DNA from: Aporhodopirellula rubra
GTDB taxonomy: Bacteria > Planctomycetota > Planctomycetia > Pirellulales > Pirellulaceae
Direction of reading: 5' to 3'
DNA: 64,000 nucleotides
Assembly: GCF_014192335.1 (NCBI RefSeq)
Contig: NZ_JACHXU010000007.1
Span: 164,422 to 228,421, forward strand
Both the position numbers and the translations under genes were made by a program. Shown piece after piece: positions 1-15,000 of the stretch; positions within the stretch are counted from its first letter, which is position 1, and each line of letters begins with the position of its first letter. The notes under the pieces were generated by a model. It saw only the letters and a program-made list of their open reading frames with translations, had not been told where the DNA came from and made no database searches.

Positions 1-3000
1 GTGGCACCTTGACCGCCGATCAAATGCGTGTCACCTCGGGCGGCGCGTTTTCGACCGGCTCGCTTACCGCTGGATCGATCACTGTTTCCGGTGGGGATCT
101 GCAATTGTTGAGCGAAACTGACGTCAATCATCTGGACGTCACCGGTGGTAGTTTAGATGCCGACGGCCTTTTGCAGGTGGATCAGACGTTCAATTTCACA
201 GGGGGCACGTTGTGGGGCGACGCGGGGATCGAACTGGCCGGCACCGTCATCGGCACGATGTCCGGAAGCAACTACAACGAATACAGTTCGACGATCGCGA
301 CAACACTGACCAACCATGGCACGCTCACTTGGGATAGCGAGTACGCCGTGAACCTGGGGGCCAGGATCGATACGACTGGCAACTACAGCTACGAATACTT
401 CGGTGGCACGCTGCTCAATCACGGGACTTTGGAATTGACCAGTGATGCTCGGCTCAATGATCTGTCCAGTGAATTCGACTACGACACCGACCAAGAGGTT
501 TCCTTGAGTCTGCTGGACAACCGAGGCACCATCATCAAAACGGGCGTTGACAGTTCCAGCTTCACGGTCAGTGAATTCAACACGCCGATCAACAGTTCCG
601 GCGACTTCCAAATACTCGATGGAAACCTGGAGATTTCCGGAGTCGGCACTGTCTCGGGGGACATCTATCTGGCAACCGGAAGTGAATTGGAGTTGAGCCC
701 CGCCAGCAGTAGCTATGAACCATCTAGCGATCCGGACCTGACGTTTACTTCAACCGCAGCCATCACTGGCCAGGGAATCGTTGAGGCGTCTAGCGGCAAC
801 ATACTCTTTCAAGGTTCCTTGGACGCAGCTCAGCTAGACGTGACCGGAGCAGACTTGGACGTTACTGAATCCGTCTTCATTGATGTCGTGCGGGTTCAAT
901 CTGGATCGATACAAATCAGCGGTAACGTGAACAGTCTCGAGTTAACCGGTGGTGAACTGTCTGGTGTATCGGATTTGACGATCGGCCAGTCGCTCCTTTG
1001 GTCGGGTGGCAAGATGGACGGGGTCGGCAGCACAATCTTGGCCACCAGTGCCACAGGGATGCTTACCGGCAACTCGACCAAGATTTTGGATCGCGAGTTC
1101 CGCAATCAAGGTCATGTTGAATGGACCGGCGGTGACTTCCAATTGGATGATGAGTTCGACCAATACAACTACGTATACGACGAGGAAGACGATGCAGACT
1201 CAATCCGGTTTGTGAATCTTTTTGGAGCCGTATTTGATATCATCGCCACACGCCGGATTGTGTCGGGGGCTCAAGTCGAATACGACCCGTTAACGGGTAC
1301 AGATCGCGCACCACAGCCGCCCATTATCGAGAACCATGGGTTGGTCGTAAACAACGTGCAGGGCGAACTGTATGTCCAGTCCGTTTTTGAAAACTACGGG
1401 GTTTTCGATCTCGGATTGGCCAACCCTCAGTCCAGTCCCAGTGGGGATTTGACCAGCAATCAGACTTTCCTCTACGGCGGTTTGGTCACTCATCCTGATT
1501 CAGAAACCATTTTCCGATTCGGTGCGTCCAGTCATGGTGATCGTTACTCGCGAATCATGTTGGACAGTGATGACAACTTCAACTTTGCCTCCTTGATGCT
1601 GCAAGGCAATGTCAGTTTGGAAGCAGAAGACGGTACAACGCTCGATGGAATCGACTCGCTCACGCTGATCGAAAATTATGCCGATTCCTTCACCAACCAA
1701 ATCGCAGGTGAATTCGTCGATCTTCCCCAAGGGGAACCATTGATCCTAGGCGGCAATCTCTACTATGCCTTCTACAACTCCGACGTTCTTGGTGGCTTGG
1801 GTGATGGTAATGACCTGGAATTGATTAGCGATTCGACGATCAACTTCGGCGCAGACACCGTCGGTGACACTCGAAACACCGCCCAACCTTTGAATGTCGT
1901 AACCGGTGAAACAACAGCGTTTGCCGCGCGAATCGGCGATGGTGTCTACGGTCGAAACGATGTCGACATGTTCTCGGCTACCCTGACCCGTGGTCAACGA
2001 ATCATTGTGGATGTGCAAACACCGATCAGCCAGCTCGATGCCGAAATTCGTGTCTTTGACCCTAACGGGGATTCGGTCGCGACAACGACCGTCTTTGACG
2101 GATCATCCGGCGACAAGGTTTCTTTCAATGTCACCTTGGATGGGCTGTATTTCATCGGGATCTCGGGGCGTGCCAATGATGATTATGATCTCGACGTAAT
2201 CAATAGCGGTTCCGGCGGCAACTCGATTGGCACGTTTGAACTGAACATCACCGCCGAAGATCCCACGGCCGATACGGTGGGTGATTCCATCCAAGCCGCT
2301 CGACGCTTGACTGTTGCCCCCGGTACCACCACCACGTTCGATGCCCGCATCGGTGACGGGTTCTTGGCTGGAAACGATGTGGACGTGTTCTGGACCGAAC
2401 TGTTGCCCGGCCAAGTGCTGACCGCCACGGTCGCCACGCCGGGAAGCAACCTGGATGCCACCTTGCGGCTGTTCCAAGAAGATGGAACCGAGTTGGCCAT
2501 CGATCAGGGCAGCGGTCCCAATGGCAATCCGCAGATCAGCTACACCGTGGTGCACCACGGGCGATACTACATCGGAGTCAGTAGCAGCCCCAACGACGAA
2601 TACAATCCGCTAACAATCGACAGCGGCTCGCCAGGAACAACGCTCGACACATTTACGATTCAGCTCGATGCCACCGAGGTTCCACTGGTCGGCGAGGCTG
2701 ACTTGCACGCGAGATTGGATCTGTCGGAGCCTCTTTCACCAACCGGAAACCCTATTGATTTCGGCAACACGGTATTTGGCTCGCCCCGCCGTCGTGCTTT
2801 CTATGTACACAACTCCAGCGACTATTTCCTACGCGTGCAATCCATCGACGTTCCCGATGGCTACCGAATCATCGGATCGCAGTCCAACGTGCTGGTCCAT
2901 CCGCAATCGACCGTCGGCTTTGTCATCGAACTCGAAGCATTCAGCTTGGGTGACATTTCGGGCGATGTGATCGTTCGCAGCAGTGACCTCGACGAACCGG

Positions 3001-6000
3001 TCCTGAGCTTCCCAATTACTGGCTTTGTCGCTCAAGCAGACTTGGATGCACAAAACGACACGTTCACAGGCATCGTCGCTTCCGAATCAACGCGGCTGAC
3101 ACCGTTGACCAATGACGACGGAGTCTTCCCCACGATCGTCGACGTCAGTGGCCATCCAGGGGTGAGCATTGCCGATGATGGCACGACTCTATTATTCCAA
3201 ACCGATCCTGGATTCGGGCAAGCTGTCTTGACCTACACGATCAGTGATGGATTTTCGCAAGACACCGCCGAAATCACGCTCCAAGAAAACTTGGCCCCTG
3301 TCGCGGTCGATGACCACATCACCCATGTCATCGAAGGTGGCACTCACGATCTGTCTGTGATCGAAAATGACGCGGATATCGATGGCGACTCGCTCAGTAT
3401 TGTTGCGGTTTCCGCACCCACTGCGGGGTCGGTGGTCAACATGGGTACGTATTTGGTTTACACGGCAGGTGAAGGCTTTAGTGGGGACAACCTGACCTAT
3501 ACGATCCAAGATGCCGCCGGCAATCAAGCGACCGCGACCGTCAACTTGTCGCCTCCTGCCCAACCCAGCGGTGTGGCGACGATCGATTTCGATCGGCTAA
3601 CCGATGTGACCACCAGCGTCGATTCTCGCTATCTTCGCACCTCGTTTGTGGACCAGTCCCGCGAATTGCATGCTGAGCTGTTGCTAGAGAACGTCGGCAC
3701 CTTTGGCATTCGCGGCCCCATTCTGATGGGCGTGCGGAACATCGACCGACCGGATGTGCTTCCGCTGGACGTCGACGGTTTCACCCCCAATGGCATGCCT
3801 TACTATGACGTCACCGAATACCTCACCGACGATCAGTTCGATCTTTTCTCGCCTGGCGAAGTTTCATCGGAGCGTTTCGACTTGGCGTTCGACGTGCCTT
3901 CGCGTGATCCTTTCACGTACGACTTGGTGTTCCTGGCGTTCTTGAACGAAGCACCCGTTTTTGAAACGACACCGGTTACCAGTGTCCGTCCCGGGGCCAC
4001 CTACGTTTACGATTCGGGTGCCGTCGACCCCGACTCGGATCCGGTCACCTATCGCTTGGCCGCGGGCCCCGCCGGTATGCAGTTGTTCGCAACCAGTGGC
4101 TTGATTCAATGGACGACCACGGGGGCGGACATTGGAAATCACAGCGTCGTGATTGAGGCCACCGATCCTTACGGCGCGACAGCCCAACAAGTCTTTACGA
4201 TCTCGGTGGAAGATTCCGGCAATCGTCCGCCCCTGTTCACCTCGACGCCCGTTGCGGACGCTCATGTTGGTGAAGTTTATGTCTATGACGTCGATGCAAT
4301 CGATCCCGATGGCGACGTGGTCCAGTACACACTGATCGATGGGCCCGAAGGACTCGAAATGCTTCCCGATGAGCGAGGAGTGTTGCGTTGGGATCCGCCC
4401 TCATCACTCGGTGGCCAAGTCGTTACGGCAACTGTGCTCGCCGAAGACGCAATGGGTGGCCAGGCGGTTCAAACGTTTGACATCTATGTACACCCGGACC
4501 CGCTGAACTTACCTCCGGTCATCATCACTGAGCCCGATCTCGAGCACGTAGTTGCCGCGTTCCCTGGTCAAAGTGTTGGCGATGTCAATCCCGATGCCAT
4601 CCACCTAGAACTTGGCCCTGGGCAATCGATCGACATTCCGGTGGTTCTGGGAACTCAGGGCGACGAGGCACCTAGCACGCTTCCTGGGTTGGTTCCCGAC
4701 CAATTGGTCGTTCGCAATACCGATGACGCGATCGAATTGCTTGATGCCTTGTTGGCGACTGGCAACGAAGGCATTGTCGTTACGGACGTCAACTTGGCCG
4801 GCCAGTTCCGCGGCCCAGAAGCCAACCCGACTCATCTGTCCAGCGGTATCTTCCTGAACGACACCGACATCTACGGACTTTCCCCGTACGGGATCGTGCT
4901 CAGTAGCGGCAACGCGGAAGATTACGGCCAAGGGCCGGACAGCACCGGTTCGACAAGCACATCTTTCGGCACCGTCGCAACCCCCGAACAAGCCGACATC
5001 CTGCGGCCTATCAGCGGGAACTACACCTTTTACGATGTCACCCAATTCGACGTTACGTTTGAGTTGGATCCTGAATTCGATGCGATCAGTTTTGAGGTCG
5101 TCTTCGGCAGTGAAGAATTTCCCGAGTGGGTCAATTCGTCTTACATCGATGGCTTCGGTCTGTTGGTCAACGGTCGCAATGTCGCGTTTGCCAACGATGA
5201 AGCAGTCAACATCAATCACCCCGACTTCCGGACCGCACCGGGAACCGAGCTGGATGGCGTCATCATTGCCCATACCACCTCGGCGCCCGGAACCAGCGTC
5301 GATGCCGAACACGCCACCCAAGCGGTCATGCAATTCGTGGTCCCAATTACCCCCGGCTCCGAAACCAACACGGTTACCTTCATTACTTCCGACGCCAGTG
5401 ATGGAATCTACGACACGACCGCCTACATCTCGGGATTGACCGGTGCCCTTGCCAATCCGGTCGAACTGGATGCCAACGCTGATCTGGCGGGCAAGCCATT
5501 TGTCAATCAAACCGGTGTCGTCACCGGAGTCTTGCCGGGTGCCAATGCTTACTTCGACAACACGATCTCGTCTCCTGATGGGACCGGCGATGCGTTCAAT
5601 ATCTTGATCACCGATGCGAATGACGGTGCCTTGGAAGGTTCGATTCCCGTCACGCTGAACACCGGTTATTTCTACCCAGTTCGCGCCATCGATCCCGACG
5701 GCGACGCGATCACCTATGCACTGGTCGATGGCCCCGAAGGAGCCAGTATCGATCCCGAATCGGCCTTGGTTTCGTGGGTACCGCCCGCACCTGGGGACTA
5801 CGATTTCACCATCCGCGTCGATGACGGACGTGGTGGCGTCGACACTCAAGCATTCACGGTGACGGTTTCTGACAGCGCTGATTTGACCAACAACGGCCCC
5901 ACGCTTCAGGACATCGACGATGTCGTCGCCGATGTGAACCGACCGATCGCGATCCAAGCGGTCGGTGACGACATCGACGGAGATGCGCTGAAATATTACC

Positions 6001-9000
6001 TGTCGGGCGCGCCCGAAGGATTAGGGATTGATACCGACACCGGGCTGATCACTTGGACGCCCTCGTTGGAACAATCCGGACTCACTGATCATCCGGTCAC
6101 CGTCTCGGTTTTGGATCGACGCGGCGGAGTCGCCTCGGTCGATTTCAATGTGACGGTCAACGATTTCTCCGTTTTGATCAACAACGCCCCCGTGATCACT
6201 TCCGCGCCGGTGACCAGTGTGGCTGCGGGTTCGGAGTATCGGTATGACGTCGATGCAATCGATCCCGATTTCGATCCGGTTAGCTACGGCTTGGTCTTTG
6301 GGCCGACGGGAATGGCAATCGATTCGACCACCGGAGAATTGGTTTGGAATCCCACCCGCGAAGCGATCGGGACTCACAATGTCTATGTCACGGTCGAAGA
6401 TTCCCGTGGTGGCGACGATTACCAAATCTTCCAATTGACCGTTGCCGCCGAAAACCAACCGCCAGTGTTCACATCGCTGCCCTCGATCGCTGCGGTGCCT
6501 AGTGAAGCTTGGACATACACTCCCACCGCCACCGACCCCGATGGTGACGCGGTATCCTACCGCCTGCTCAGCGGTCCGCTCGGCATGCAATTTGACGGGC
6601 CCGCACTGAGCTACACGCCGGATAGCCATGTGGCGTCTTTCCGATTCACGATCGAAGCCGACGATGGTTTGGGAGGCACCGCCCAACAGACCGTCGAGGT
6701 CTTCGTCCAACAAAACGCGCCACCCGAAATCACGTCACAGCCCGAAGGAACCTGGTTCGTCGGCGACACGTTTGTTTACGACGTGGTGACCTCCGATGCC
6801 GATGGCGATACCGTCACGTTGTCGCTCGACGACAGTTCGCTCGCTCGTGGAGTCCAGGTTCAGGGGCATCAAATCACTTGGCCACTGACCGCCGATGGTG
6901 AATTCGAGATCGCCGTGACGGCCAGCGATGGCCAGGGCGGCACGGCCCAGCAAATCGTGACGCTGCCGGTCTACCAACAGGTCGTCGATAGCCTTCCTCC
7001 CGAATTCACTTCAACCCCTTCAGGACCCATCTATACGGGAACTCCGTGGCATTACGATTTCGCTGCGACCGATCCCGATGGGGATGATTCACAGATCACT
7101 TACGCCTTGGTGGCGCCGGTCGCCGGCGCAGCAGGGGTTCAGCTCACGGGACAACGTTTGACGTGGACCGCCGATTCGCCAACCGCGCTCGAGTTCACGA
7201 TTCGAGCGACCGACGAAGCAGGAGTCTCGACCGATCAAACCTTCACCGCACGTGCGATCGCCAACCGAATCGGCAGCCCCCCGGTGATTCATAGTGTGCC
7301 GGTCGGGCCCGCAGTTCGCGGCACGGCGTATACCTATCAAGTGGACGCGACCGATGCCGATGGGGACACCCTCCGCTACGCCGTCACCGATGCCTCGGGA
7401 ACCCTGATCGATGGACTGAGCATCGACTCCGACACCGGTCTACTGACCTACGCCACCGGAAGTGTTTCATCAGTCACGATGCACATCACCGTCAGCGATG
7501 TCGATGCCCAAGGCAATGTGCTTGATGGATCCACCGTTCAAGTATTCACGTTGCCAATCGTGGATCCCCCCGGATCGATCCCACGAATCACCTCGACACC
7601 CGTGGGCCCGGCGATCACGGGTCAACCATGGCAATACACCGTCACGACGACCGACATCGATGATGATTCGATCACCTACGCCTTGGAATCATTCTCCAGC
7701 AACACGGGCTCGGCAACTCCCGTCTTTAGCGGCGACACGTTGACCTGGACTCCCTCGGCCGATGACGTGGAATTGACAGTGACGGTCTCGGCATCGGACG
7801 TCGACGGCACACGCACACAAACCTTCACCATTGCGTCCGTTCCACCAATCGACACCGGTAACGGAAACGCCGCCCCGGTATTCACCAGCACCCCGCGTGG
7901 TCCTGTCTTGGTGGGCCAACAGTGGACCTACTTTGCACGGGCAAACGACCCCGATGGCGACGCGGTCACCTACTCCCTCCCCTCTCCCGACTCGGGTCTT
8001 GCGACACCGGAAGGCATGACGATCGACGCGGCAACCGGTCGATTGCAGTGGACGCCCGACGCTACCGGTGATTACCCGATCACCATCACAGCGTCGGACA
8101 GCTTGGGCGCCGCCACGCCCCAAACCTTCACGCTCAGCGTGGACGTGTCCAACGTGGCCCCCGAGATCACCTCCAACCCCGAAGGCCCCATCACAGTCGG
8201 ACGTCAGTGGTCCTACACCTTGACCGCGACGGATGCCAATGATGCCCCCGAGTCACTTACGTTTGCCATGTTGCAACCCACCGCCAACGGTGATCTGGTG
8301 TTCGACGCAACGACGGCGACGGTGACCTGGACACCCGCGGACACCTCGCCGGTGAACTTTGTCTTTGCGGTCACCGATCCACAGGGCGCTTCGTCAACCC
8401 AATCGTTTACCGTCACTCCGGGAACGGCGACGGGCGCCCCGAACCGCGCGCCGATCATCACCAGCGTGCCGACCGGTCCAGCCGTCCTTGGCGAAACGTT
8501 TGAATACCAAGTCGTCGCCACCGACCAGGACGGCGATGACTTAACGTACACTCTCAATCCATCGGTACCCGGGGCAACCTTGAATGCAGACGGCCTGTTG
8601 CAATTCACCGTCGCATCGCTGGCCCCACAGCCCTTCGTGATCGAAGTCTCCGACGGCAACGGGGGCCTGGCGACCCAGGCGTTTACGCTTGAGGTCCGAG
8701 ACAGCAACGATTTGAATCTGCCACCTCGTTTCATCACGTCGCCCGTCGGGCCCGCGATCGTTGGCGAACAATGGACGTACACCCCCGATGGACAGGATCC
8801 CGAAAACGATGACTTGACCATCCTCTTTACCGAGACCTCTTCGCTCGGATCCGTTTGGACAGGCACGCAGATTCAGTGGCAACCGGCTTCTGCCAACGAT
8901 GTGCTCACCGGTGATGTCACGATCACCGATAGTGCTGGCAATGTCGTCACCCAATCCATTTCCATTTCGGCCATCGATCAACCCACCAACGATCCCGGCA

Positions 9001-12000
9001 ATAGTCGGCCACGATTCGTGACCACTCCCCAAGGCGGCGCGGTCGTCGGGTTGAGTTGGTCCTATGACGCCCTTGCCGTTGACGATGACATTAACGATGT
9101 CATCACCTACTCGTTGGACGACGCAGCCCGTGCGGGTGGCTTTGCCGTTGATCGCAACAGTGGATTTGTGACTTGGACACCGACTAGCGATGGATCGGCA
9201 ACGTTCACGATCACCGCCGATGATGGGCGGGGCGGCATCGATCAACAAATCGTTTCGGTCCCGGTCGCCAACCCCAACGCGGCTCCTCGTTTTACCAGCA
9301 CCCCCACGGGTCCGGCTGTGTTGGGCACCGCATGGACTTACGCGTTCAACGCGACCGACGCCAACGACCCCGACACCAGTTTGGTTTACGAATTGGTGTC
9401 CCCGAGTGCCGATGCGAACGTGGTCTTCGATCCAGTGGGCCGCACCTTGAATTGGAACGCGCCGGCTCCCGATTTGGATCAAAGCTTTACGATCCGCGCC
9501 ACCGACCCGCAGGGTGCGTCGATCACCCAGCAGTTCACTATCCGGAGCGTTGCCAACTCCGATGCGGTCAACAGTCGTCCGGTCTTCACCAGCATCCCCG
9601 TCACGACGGTGCGTCTGGGTGAAGCGTATCGCTACGACGCGGATGCCTTCGATGCCGACGGCGACAACGTCATCTTTGGATTGGCGTCCGCTCCGATTGG
9701 CATGACCATCGATGCCCAATCGGGCCAGATCGTTTGGACCCCACCGGCGATCGGTAGCTACGACGTCGTCGTGAGCGCTTCGGACGGCAATGGACCAGCG
9801 ACCCTCGACGGGTTCACCATCACCGTCACACCGCCGGTGACGACCAACGATCCTCCGGAAATCACCAGCACCCCATCGGCCCGTGCCGTTCGCGATACCA
9901 GCTGGCAATACGCAGCCACCGCGATCGACCCCAATGGCGATGTGATCACCTGGCGAATCGATACCTCGTCGGTTCCGGCCAATGCCATCGGCGACTTGCA
10001 AGTCGACTCGTCGACCGGGCTGTTAACGTGGACACCAACCGTTGCCGGCAGCTTCACGTTTGACCTGTTCGCCGCGGACGACCAGGGCGCCGAAACCGGT
10101 CAACGGATCACCCTGCCGGTACTCGAAAACGCACCACCTCGATTCGAATCGGCGCCCGTCCTCAGCGTCGCCCAAGATTCGCCGTACGTTTACGATTCTC
10201 TGGCCGTTGATCCCAACCTGGATGACGTGCTGACCTATTCGCTTGATGCGGATTCGCTCGCCCGAGGCTTGGAAGTCAACGCTGAATCGGGCGTGGTCAC
10301 TTGGGCCGCCAATCTCACCGGCACGCCGGGACTGTATCCGGTCACCTTAACGGTGGCGGATGACGATGGTGCCACCGATACCCAATCCTTTGACCTGCGT
10401 GTCGTGGCCCCCGCCGCGCCGAACCAGCCGCCCCAAATCGCCAGCACACTGTCTGGCAATGTCCAAATCGGCCAACGATTAATTCACGATGTGATGGCGT
10501 CGGATCCCGACGGGGATGCGTTGACGCTCTCGTTGATTGATGCACCGGCAGGAATGACCATCGCACAGACGGGGTTGTTGGACTGGACACCCGCCGCTTC
10601 GCAAAACGATCAATCCTTTACGTTCACCGTTCGCGCCGATGACGGACGCGGCGGTGTGACCGACAAACCGTTCGCTTTGACGGTCGTCTCCGAAAACACC
10701 AATTCGGCGCCCCTGTTCACGAGCCAACCGAACACAGCGGCCGTTGCGATTGGCTTGTACCAATACCAGGCGACGGCGATCGATCCCGATGGCGACACAC
10801 TGCGTTACACGGTGTCCACCGGTCCGGAGGGAATCATCGTCAATCCACAAACCGGACTCGTCCAGTGGATTCCCACGACCGCACAAATCGGTGATCACGA
10901 TATTCAGTTGTCCGTTGCCGATCCACGCGGCGGAGTCGACACGCAGTCCTTCACTATCACGGTCGGTGGCGCCAATCGACCGCCCGCGATCACGTCCTCA
11001 CCGGGCACCAACGTGGTCGTCGGTCAAACCTACACTTATCCCGTCATCGCGACCGATCCGGACAACCACACGCTGACCTACTCGCTTGGCGAACCGGCCA
11101 CCAACGCGGATAACAACGGATCGATCTCGATCGATCCCGACACAGGGGTTCTGTCGTGGACGCCAACGTCTCTCGGCTCGCACTACATTCAAATCGAAGT
11201 TCGTGACCAATTCGGCCTTGGCACCGCACAAACCTTCACCGTCGAGGTGGTCAACGAATCGACCGGTGGCGGTGGAGGCACGGGGTCGGTCAACCGTGCC
11301 CCCTTCTTCGTCGACGGCGACGTCACCTACATCGCCCGGCAAGGTTCACCCTACTCGGCTACTTTGGCCGCCCAAGATCCCGACGTCGCTGATACCCTGG
11401 TCTTTGAATTGGCAAACGGTCCCAGCGGTGCCACCATCGACACCTCCACGGGCGAATTGGTTTGGAACGTGCCCGCCGATCAACCCCTTGGCCAGGTGAA
11501 CTTCACCCTCCAAGTCGCCGATCGCCCGGTCGGTGACCCGGACCGTGAAACGGCGGAGTTCAATTACGGCGTGTTCGTGAACCCCGCTAACGTGGCCCCA
11601 TGGGCACGCGATATCGACGACCAAACGATCATCGCTGGCAACGAACTGGCCGTCGATGTGTGGGCCTTCGACGCCAACGGCGACACGATCACCTACACCA
11701 TCGACCAAGCCTCCCAAGACCTCGGGATTACGATCGATCCGCTTGGCCGGATCCGTTGGCAAACGACCGCCGACGACGTCATGCCCGACGGGCACCAGGT
11801 CCTGGTGCAAATCAGCGACGGCTTTGAAGCCGACGGTGGCATCTCGGATCAAAAAGGATTCACCGTCCGTGTGCTTGCCGACGATACCGGTCCGGCGGTC
11901 AGCCTTTCGGCGTCTGCAGGTCAAGTCGACCTGGGCACCTTCGTCGACGTGCGACTGCTTGCCATCGACGATGTCGAGGTCACCTCTCGAACACTCACCC

Positions 12001-15000
12001 TGGCATCGACAACTGACCCGCAAGGCAACACGATCCAACTGGACCAGCCGCTGAGCATCAACGACCAAGGCTACGCTCGCGTCGAAGGATCCCTGTTAAC
12101 CCTCGGCACACTCACCTTCCTCGGCACCGCCCGCGATGCCGCCGGCAACGAATCCACTTCGGCCCCACTGACCGTTCAGGTCATTGACCCCGACGACAAC
12201 GAGGGCCCCCGTGTCGATCTGTTGCCGATTGACGGTAACCTCGAACACGTCGCCGATCTCGTTGGCACCGTGCTGGACGACACGGTCAACGTGAACTGGG
12301 AATTGACCCTGTCGCCGCTGGACAGCGAACGCGGCGATTGGACCAGCGTGATTGCCTCGGGCAACGGTCAAGTCACGACCGCCGAGCGACTTGGACAGAT
12401 CGATGCCACGAGTCTGCGCAACGGATCTTACCTCGTCACACTGACGGCGACCGACGCGGGAGGCAACACAGCAACCGATAGCGAACCGGTCAACATTGAC
12501 AGCGAATTGAAGTTAGGTAACTTCAGTCTGTCCTTCACCGACCTGAGCATCCCGGTATCGGGCATCCCGATCACGGTCACGCGCACCTATGACACGCTCG
12601 AAGCGGACGTCTCAGGTGATTTCGGCTATGGTTGGGATCTTGACTTCAACATGCCCACGATGACCGTGGTGCGTGGATCGACCGGCGCGACGAACTTCTC
12701 CGGCTATGCCTCGTTCGTCAACGGCACCCGCGTGCTGGTCACCACCCCCGAGGGGAACCAGGAAGGTTTCACGTTCGCCTGGGTGCAAGCCGGTGACGGG
12801 CTGGGTGGTATTGGGCTGTCCCGTACCTACCGACCTTCGTTCACCCCCGATCCAGGCAATGAGTACACGCTGATTCCGCCGGGACAGGACGTAGCCTTCC
12901 GCCGATTGACCGTCGACGGGCCCTACCAAGACGACTCGGGGCGACTGTACTCGGCGCAAGATCCGTACTTCGGCGGCGTCTATCAGCTCAAGCAATCCGA
13001 TCCACGTGGACGCCAGTTGGATTATGACATTTTGGTTGGGGATCGTGGCACCGTCGAAATGACCGCCCATCGGGTCAAGGATAAGTACGGCAACGCATTC
13101 GAACTGCAGCCCGACGGCATCTTCGGCCAACAGGTCGCCGAGGACGGGACCATCACCGCTGCGACCCGCAATGTCTCCTTCGTGCGTGATTGGCAAGGGC
13201 GGATCACTCAGATTATCGATCCACGTGGCGGCGAGCTGAACTATCGCTACGACTCGCTCGGACGCCTGACCGAATTCCATGATCGACGCGCCAGCGAACG
13301 GTTGAACGATTCGGTCGAGGGCAACGAATTCGAACCGACCCGTTTCGTCTACGACATCGAAGAATCGATCCGGCGAAACGAACTCGCCCTCGGCACCCCG
13401 ATTGAAGACGAAGCATTGCAAGTCGTCATTTCGCAGTTGCCCGGCGCCGACAACTATCTGTCGCAAATCATCGACCCACTGGGCGTTGATGCCCTACTGG
13501 CGAATTACGGCCGCGATGGTCGTCTCGGTGGGCTCGTCGATGCCGAGGGTAACCCGTCGCAATTGGAATATGAAATCGGTCCCGACGGAGCGACCGTTTC
13601 CAGTGAGACGACCGAAATGAATCAAACCCAATCCGCGTTCGATCGATTCAATCGATTGATTCGCGAAACCTCCGCGTCCGGGCAAGTCACGATTTACACC
13701 TACCTGAGCGACGCCGAAAACGACGACTACCCCTATCAAACGATTCAAGTGATCGGCGCCGAAGACGGCCCCGAGGCTTGGGCCGACACCAGCATCGGTG
13801 ACGATCGCGTCACGACGCGTTTGTATCATCAAGAATTCGACGGCGCGGTCACCCAGGAAACGGACGCGGACGGCAACACCGTTCTGACCGCCTACAACAC
13901 GTGGGGCTACAACAAGGGGACTCCCAGCACCGTCTACAACTTGTCCGACGGCACCTCGACGGATTACCACTGGTTCGACTTGACCGGCAACGGCCAACTG
14001 GAACTGGTCACCCAAACCGACTCCTACGGCAACACCACGCAGTACGGTTACGACACGTTCGGCAACGTCAGTCAATTGACTCAAATCAACGAGTTTGTCG
14101 GAAGCTCCACCACGACTGGCTTCACCTACGACACCTTCGGCGACCTCGTCGAAGTGATCGATCAAGACGGCAACGTTCGTGGTATCTCCTACAACGAAAA
14201 CGGCGACCAAACCGGCACCTTGTTCTACCATTATCCCACTGACCAACGGCCTCCCGTAGTGGACGAGGCGACGAGTCCCTCCACACAAGGCTACACGGCC
14301 GCCGACTTCCCAATTACGCGCACCAAACTCCGCACCGAAAACGAGATCAACTTCGCCGGAGACGTCACCGGCTCACGCACCTACGTGACCGAGCAAACCC
14401 TGGATCCCGCCACGCTCACCTACATCGACGGCGAGACGACGGTACGCAACGAATCCGGCACCGTCGAATTCGACGCGATCGGTCGCGCTTTCCGCACCAC
14501 CGACGAAAACGGGCGCACGTCCGAGACGATCTTCGACGCTCGCGGGCTCGCCATCGAAACCCGCAGTGAATCACCCACCGAAAACGGCAGCGGTACCTGG
14601 CTGATCAGCCGTACCGTCTATGACACCGAAGGACGGGCAGTCTATTCAACTGGTTCATTCCCCGAAGACGTCTTCACGAATTCGCCGGACCAGATCACTG
14701 GCACGTACTCAATCTACGACGGCAAGATCCCCGTCACGTTCGATCTCGACGGAAATGGCACCATTGAAGCCGACGAAACATTCGGCGGCGCGGGCACCGG
14801 TCGCATGCTAGCCAGCGTCCAACTGCTCGGCCTGGACATCGACCTCGTAGGACAGGCTGCCAGCCTGTCATCGGCACTCACATCCGCCGGTTCTGTCGTC
14901 AGTTTCTCGCGCAGTTTCTACGACGACAACGACCGCGTCATCGAAACCGAAAACGACTACGGCCTCCGCAGTCAAACACTCTACGACGACAACAGTCGCG

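Noticed and set aside
4605-5957. 450-residue antisense open frame in the giant gene
   Set aside because: Shadow of GC-rich Asp/Gly/Val codons on the other strand; no motif, no start context and the sense protein has clear domains.
8541-10001. 486-residue antisense open frame in the Ig-like region
   Set aside because: Same cause: repeats of GAxGGCGA-type codons leave the reverse frame free of stops. The arginine/glycine-rich product resembles no protein.
3950-12000. Repeated DNA in the Ig/cadherin modules considered as tandem repeats or CRISPR
   Set aside because: Similarity is at protein level with diverged DNA; module length is about 90 codons and no short identical repeats with spacers exist.
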